A DNA stretch of 64,000 nucleotides from Desulfocucumis palustris (lineage in GTDB: Bacteria; Bacillota; Desulfotomaculia; Desulfotomaculales; Desulfocucumaceae), in NCBI RefSeq assembly GCF_002933875.1, contig NZ_BFAV01000119.1, positions 22,472 to 86,471 of the forward strand, written 5' to 3'. A program made the translations under genes and the position numbers. How positions within the stretch are numbered: position 1 is the stretch's first letter; each line of letters begins with the position of its first letter. This document shows, in pieces, positions 60,240 through 64,000 of the stretch. The notes beneath the pieces were generated by a model. It saw only the letters and a program-made list of their open reading frames with translations. It ran no database searches and was not told the origin of the DNA.

Positions 60240-60480
60240 GAGCGAATTAAAATCAAAGGGCGTAGAGTTTGAAAAAGGCTTAACAAATGATGTGAATAGG
60301 TGTCAAGGGTAAGGTTAGTTGTTGAATGCCCAAGCATTTCAGCTACCACTTTTGGGTGTATACCAGCTTTTAATAGTGATTGCCCTTGTGGATACCAGAG
60401 AAAACATATATGATGAGATAGCCGGGAGATTAAAGTGGTAACTCCCCAACTTATCTTTTAGCTTGCTGAAGAACAAAAAT
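60240..60480 (-). pseudogene. Remnant of a second tyrosine recombinase
   Basis: The minus strand reads QSLLKAGIHPKVVAEMLGHS then TTNLTLDTYSHHL, the C-terminal core of a phage integrase with the catalytic His and Tyr. Upstream, ISRLSHH stands where ISFHDLRHTH is expected, so the region is degenerate. It marks a further former integration event outside the tRNA-Leu island. Confidence 0.72.
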
Positions 60481-60530
60481 ATAAGGTATTTAAGTCGGCT
60501 CCGGAAGAAAAATGAAGGGGGTTTTAAATG

Positions 60531-61079
60531 ATGCAAGAAACTCCTAACAAGCAGCTTTACACTTATGAAGATTACTTAAAAATCAATGATGACAACCAGT
60601 ATGAACTAATTGGGGGTGAATTGATATTGGTTCCGGCACCAAAGACTACCCACCAAAAAATAAGCAGAAAACTATTACAAATTATTGGTACCTTCATTGA
60701 CGATAATAACCTCGGCGAATTATATGGCGCACCAACTGATGTTATCTTAACGGAGACAGATAAGCCACAGCCGGATATTTTGTTCATTTCAAATGAGCGA
60801 CTGGGTATTATTACAGAAAATAATGTTCAAGGTGCACCGGATTTGGTAATAGAAGTATTATCTCCCTCAACGACCAGCCGGGATAAAGTGGAAAAGAGTA
60901 AAATGTATTACACCCACGGCGTTAAAGAATACTGGATCATTGACCCGGACGCCAAAGTAATAGAGGTTTTTACCTCTGGAGAAAAAAACTGGAATCTTGT
61001 TGAGGCATATGGTAAAAACGGTATTTTAACTTCCCCGCTGTTGCCGGGATTACAAATTAATTTAAAGAATGTCTTTTAA
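60531..61079 (+). CDS. Uma2-family (DUF820) nuclease-fold protein, copy 2
   Basis: 182 aa, closely similar to copy 1 throughout (YEDYLKINDDNQYELIGGEL, KPQPDILFISNERLG, KEYWIIDPDAKVI, PLLPGLQINLKNVF). All acidic positions are conserved. GGGGG lies upstream. The two genes share start and end sequences even at DNA level, so the duplication is fairly recent. Confidence 0.9.
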   Translation: MQETPNKQLYTYEDYLKINDDNQYELIGGELILVPAPKTTHQKISRKLLQIIGTFIDDNNLGELYGAPTDVILTETDKPQPDILFISNERLGIITENNVQGAPDLVIEVLSPSTTSRDKVEKSKMYYTHGVKEYWIIDPDAKVIEVFTSGEKNWNLVEAYGKNGILTSPLLPGLQINLKNVF

Positions 61080-61191
61080 CCTAACCGCCTTTGCCGTCAT
61101 ATTTTTTCATCACTGTCAGGCAAACAAATGTTCCACACAATACTCTCCCAAAAGGGAGAGAAGAAACATGAGCGGTGATGAAGAATAAAGC

Positions 61192-61404
61192 ATGTACGCT
61201 CCGGAATTCAGCACAAAGTTTGTTCGCTCTTATAAAAAGCTTAACCAGCAAACCGTTCTCAAGTAGATAATTCGCTGCAGCTTTTGGTTAAAAGCCACAA
61301 ACATCCGTCACTACGCCTGAAAAAGATACAAGGTACAAAAGACAAATGGAAAATCAGTGTAAACATGTCTATCAGAATTACTTTGCGCTTTGAGGGGACT
61401 AATA
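61192..61404 (+). pseudogene. RelE-type toxin, frameshifted paralogue
   Basis: Begins MYAPEFSTKFVRSYKKLNQQ, nearly identical to the toxin at 54872. It shifts after CAGCAAAC, where one base is missing, and hits TAG. The rest (HPSLRLKKIQGTKDKWKIS) is readable in another frame. No intact antitoxin precedes it. Confidence 0.85.
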
Positions 61405-61424
61405 CTGATTGCCCCGGTGGGAGC

Positions 61425-62165
61425 TTAACTAATCAATCTAATTCTTTTTAAAAAGCTCAATGTTCTTTCTTTTTCCGGACTGTGAAAAATTGTTTCGGGA
61501 TTCCCTTCCTCAATTACCATTCCGTGATCCATAAAGACTATTCTATTGGAAATCTCTTCAGCAAAGCTCATCTCGTGTGTAACAATTATCATTGTCATGC
61601 CATCCCGGGCCAAATCTATTATTGTCTGAAAAACCTCTCCTGAAAGTTCTGGATCGAGGGCAGATGTAGGTTCATCAAACAGCATTATATCAGGGTTCAT
61701 TGCAAGGGCCCTGGCAATAGCCACCCTCTGCATCTGCCCGCCTGAAAGTTGACGGGGGAAACTCGCTTCCTTATTTTCAAGCTTAACTTTCCTTATAAGG
61801 GTGCGAGCTGTTTCTATTGCTGATTCTTTATCAATCCTCCTGACAGTCATCAACGGCCTGGCAATATTTTCGAGGACAGTATAGTGTGGAAACAAGTTAA
61901 ACTGTTGGAAAACCATCCCTATTTTTGTTCCCGGTTTTTTTGCAAAATCTTTTTGATATATTGAGCGTCCATTTAATAGTATTACACCGGAATCAATACA
62001 TTCAAGCTTACAGATACATCTTAGCAATGTACTTTTTCCGGAACCGCTGGGGCCGATGATTGATATAATTTCCCTATTATTCACATCAAGATTAATTTCT
62101 TGAAGGACCTTAACACCATTGAATGACTTGTTTAAACCCGCTATTGTCAATATTTGATTACCCAC
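61425..62165 (-). CDS. Polar amino-acid ABC transporter ATPase
   Basis: 246 aa, GlnQ/HisP type. Walker A GPSGSGKSTLLRC, Q-loop MVFQQFNLFPHYTV, signature LSGGQMQRVAIARAL and Walker B IMLFDEPTSALDPEL are all intact. The GTG start has GGGGGG upstream. It is the third gene of the importer operon, 13 bp after the permease. The bound amino acid is not evident. Confidence 0.95.
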   Translation of the reverse strand: MGNQILTIAGLNKSFNGVKVLQEINLDVNNREIISIIGPSGSGKSTLLRCICKLECIDSGVILLNGRSIYQKDFAKKPGTKIGMVFQQFNLFPHYTVLENIARPLMTVRRIDKESAIETARTLIRKVKLENKEASFPRQLSGGQMQRVAIARALAMNPDIMLFDEPTSALDPELSGEVFQTIIDLARDGMTMIIVTHEMSFAEEISNRIVFMDHGMVIEEGNPETIFHSPEKERTLSFLKRIRLIS

Positions 62166-62178
62166 ATTTCACCCCCCT

Positions 62179-62838
62179 TTAACTCACATAAGCTTTATTA
62201 ATTCGCTTCTCGATTTTTTTACTGATAACAGAAACTGTATACGTCATAACAAAATATATAATCCCCAGGGTCAGGTAAATCTCAAACGCCCTGTAGGTCC
62301 TGGTATATATAAGGTTTCCTATTCTAGTCAGCTCCGTAATAGCAAGTACTGACACGAGAGAACTTTCTTTTAGCAAAGATGAAAATGAATTCATCAATGG
62401 GGGTATGGCTACACGTATTGCCTGGGGGTAAACGATATGGAGCAAACTCTGGAACCTATTATATCCCAGAACAAATGACGCCTCTTTTTGCCCCATGGGA
62501 ACAGCATTAATGGATGCCCTAATAATCTCGGACATGTACGCGGCGCTATTAAGGGCAAGACCTAAAATTGCGGCTAAAAATCCGGGCATGTTAATTCCCA
62601 CAGAGGGCAAACCGTAGTAAATAAAAAAGAGCTGAATTAGAAGCGGTGTCCCTCTGAATATTTCAACATATATTGATAACATTTTCTCAACGCTATTTGG
62701 TATTTTTTCGCACCTCATGGTGCCGACAATAAAAGATATAAACAAAGCCACAATAAACGAGAGTATAGTGATTTTTATTGTCAATAAGGCAGCAGATAGT
62801 AAAAACCACAAGTTATCCGCGATTATTTCAAAATTCAA
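62179..62838 (-). CDS. Polar amino-acid ABC transporter permease
   Basis: 219 aa with about five membrane helices. The cytoplasmic EAA loop reads EIIRASINAVPMGQKEASFVL, and the N-terminal TIKITILSFIVALFISFIVG is typical of the HisMQ group. A single permease gene suggests a homodimer. Confidence 0.93.
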   Translation of the reverse strand: MNFEIIADNLWFLLSAALLTIKITILSFIVALFISFIVGTMRCEKIPNSVEKMLSIYVEIFRGTPLLIQLFFIYYGLPSVGINMPGFLAAILGLALNSAAYMSEIIRASINAVPMGQKEASFVLGYNRFQSLLHIVYPQAIRVAIPPLMNSFSSLLKESSLVSVLAITELTRIGNLIYTRTYRAFEIYLTLGIIYFVMTYTVSVISKKIEKRINKAYVS

Positions 62839-62900
62839 ATTTACACCCCTGCAAATAGGGGGTAAACATATTGTTCACCCCCTGGCAATCTATAATATTA

Positions 62901-63710
62901 TTATACTTTTAGCCAGTTTCCTATTAATTGATCATAAACACCATTTTTCTTAATATTTGCAAATGCCTCGTTAAGCCTTTGGGTCAGGGTGTCTTCGCCT
63001 TTCCTTAAAACCATTACAATTTCGGATGATTCAAGCGGCTTGTCAAGTATCTTGAACCCTTTTTCCGTCTTCATCTGGTTTACAGCGTATGCGTAGCCGA
63101 CTATAACAGCGCCTATTCTTTTATTCTTTAAATCAATAAATGCTTCAGGGTTATAATTATATCTTTTTATTTCCTTAAATCCTTGCATTTTATCCGCTAT
63201 TTGCTCACTCCCCGAACCTAATTGAACACCAATAACTTTTCCTTTAAGATCCTCCGGGGAATTAATGGATTTTTCATCCTCACGAACCACAACCACGTCA
63301 TTTAAATTATAGTAAACATCACTCATATTAACGTTTTCTTTTGCTGCTTCTTTTTTTGACATGCATGTAATTAGAACGTCGTAATCACCTTTAGTCAGCC
63401 CTCCAAGAAGAGCTTGCCATTCTGCGTCCTTGATTTCAACATCCACTCCGATTTCCCTGGCCAGGGCATTGGCAAGATCAACATCAAAACCTTCTATTTT
63501 ACCAGTTTTTTCGTTTCTGGATTCAAATGGCGGGTATGCCGCACAAAGCCCAACTGTCAGCTTTTGGGCCTCCTCCACCCTTTTCAAGGAATTGTCTTGA
63601 CCGGTTTTATCCATACCGGTTTCAGACTTTTGGGAACATGCAGCCAGCGTAAGAAGCATTGCAAGGATAAGCGCCAACATCATTATGTAATTTTTTCTCA
63701 TCTTTGTCAC
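62901..63710 (-). CDS. Amino-acid ABC transporter substrate-binding lipoprotein
   Basis: 269 aa. The signal peptide ends in lipobox LAAC (Cys26). The bi-lobed family-3 binding domain has LTVGLCAAYPPFESRNEKTG, IEGFDVDLANALAREIGVD and the C-terminal LTQRLNEAFANIKKNGVYDQ. It captures the amino acid outside the membrane for the permease and ATPase encoded downstream. It is the first gene of the operon. Confidence 0.95.
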   Translation of the reverse strand: MTKMRKNYIMMLALILAMLLTLAACSQKSETGMDKTGQDNSLKRVEEAQKLTVGLCAAYPPFESRNEKTGKIEGFDVDLANALAREIGVDVEIKDAEWQALLGGLTKGDYDVLITCMSKKEAAKENVNMSDVYYNLNDVVVVREDEKSINSPEDLKGKVIGVQLGSGSEQIADKMQGFKEIKRYNYNPEAFIDLKNKRIGAVIVGYAYAVNQMKTEKGFKILDKPLESSEIVMVLRKGEDTLTQRLNEAFANIKKNGVYDQLIGNWLKV

Positions 63711-63733
63711 TCTTCCAACCTTCCATAGTGTAT

Positions 63734-63937
63734 TTATTCATTCATTTGGCGTACGATGAATTGTTTAACTTTTAAAATAGAAGTGTTTATATTTGACTCA
63801 CCTATAGCTGCAAAAGAAAAATGAAGACCATTATTATTCAGGGATTTTTTTAATTCTTCAATAAAAATACCAGGTTTTTTTATGTAGCGAATTTCATTAA
63901 CTTTACTCAACTTTCTCACATGAATAATTGACTTCAA
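63734..63937 (-). CDS. Short hypothetical frame upstream of the importer
   Basis: 67 aa from a TTG (in-frame stop 33 bases upstream). It reads like the end of a larger protein (PGIFIEELKKSLNNNGLHFS, FAAIGESNINTSILKVKQFI) but no family is recognised, and the ribosome-binding site is weak. It could be a remnant. Confidence 0.3.
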   Translation of the reverse strand: MKSIIHVRKLSKVNEIRYIKKPGIFIEELKKSLNNNGLHFSFAAIGESNINTSILKVKQFIVRQMNE

Positions 63938-64000
63938 CCCTTGATATAACTGAGTTTGATTCGACTATTTTTGAATGAAAACAACAAAAACACCCCTAAC

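Overview
The window reads as a chromosomal segment of an anaerobic, spore-forming Gram-positive bacterium of the Desulfotomaculum/Pelotomaculum type (Peptococcaceae, class Clostridia). Support comes from gene order and content: era-cdd-dgkA-ybeY-pgpH-phoH-yqfD-yqfC (including two sporulation genes), dnaG-rpoD, glyQS under a glycine T-box, ppdK with its regulatory protein and a CcpN-like repressor, a sigma-54 activator, and selenocysteine use. The assignment is inference from gene content; no search was run.

Layout. 1-9.2 kb: an acyl-CoA catabolic locus. A minus-strand operon (SDR, MFS transporter, crotonase, 3-hydroxyacyl-CoA dehydrogenase, thiolase running off the edge) sits behind a near-perfect sigma-54 promoter. 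It is divergent from a sigma-54 activator, which is followed by an acyl-CoA ligase. 9.2-16.7 kb: a small MITE-like element, four tRNA genes, rpoD, dnaG, dgt, a flavoprotein, thpR and a lipoprotein. 16.7-21.3 kb: an accessory patch next to the 3' end of ppdK with a Nim-like oxidase, a frameshifted guanidine exporter behind a guanidine-I riboswitch, RelBE-type and AbrB/PIN toxin-antitoxin pairs, a P-loop kinase and a GNAT remnant. Three degenerate copies of the ppdK C-terminal tail are scattered through it. 21.3-45.1 kb: core chromosome (ppdK, ppsR, ccpN, glyQS, recO, ubiX, corA, the era-yqfC block, selD/yedF, and an ECF sigma/anti-sigma pair). Two genes here need UGA to be read as selenocysteine: selD and a NifU-like protein.

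45.3-55.3 kb: an integrated island of about 10 kb in tRNA-Leu(CAA), bounded by a 56-bp direct repeat of the tRNA 3' end, with a dead tyrosine recombinase just inside the left end. Its cargo is an AT-rich three-gene system of the ABC-3C/Lamassu type (Cap4-like nuclease, middle component, DUF3732 SMC-like ATPase). Also present are an IS1595-family transposase, HigBA, relics of conjugative-element replication genes (one a chimeric fusion) and a RelE-type pair. 55.3-61.4 kb: a decayed zone with pseudogenes, MITE insertions, two Uma2 nuclease genes, a TPP-dependent E1 pair (acoAB-like), an HxlR regulator and a second integrase remnant. 61.4-64 kb: a polar amino-acid ABC importer.

The most interesting items are the selenocysteine-containing NifU-like protein, the nuclease-bearing ABC-3C/Lamassu-like system, and the ppdK-tail repeats, which suggest repeated cassette insertion at the 3' end of ppdK. 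All function calls rest on motifs and family patterns recognised by eye; no database search or folding program was used.
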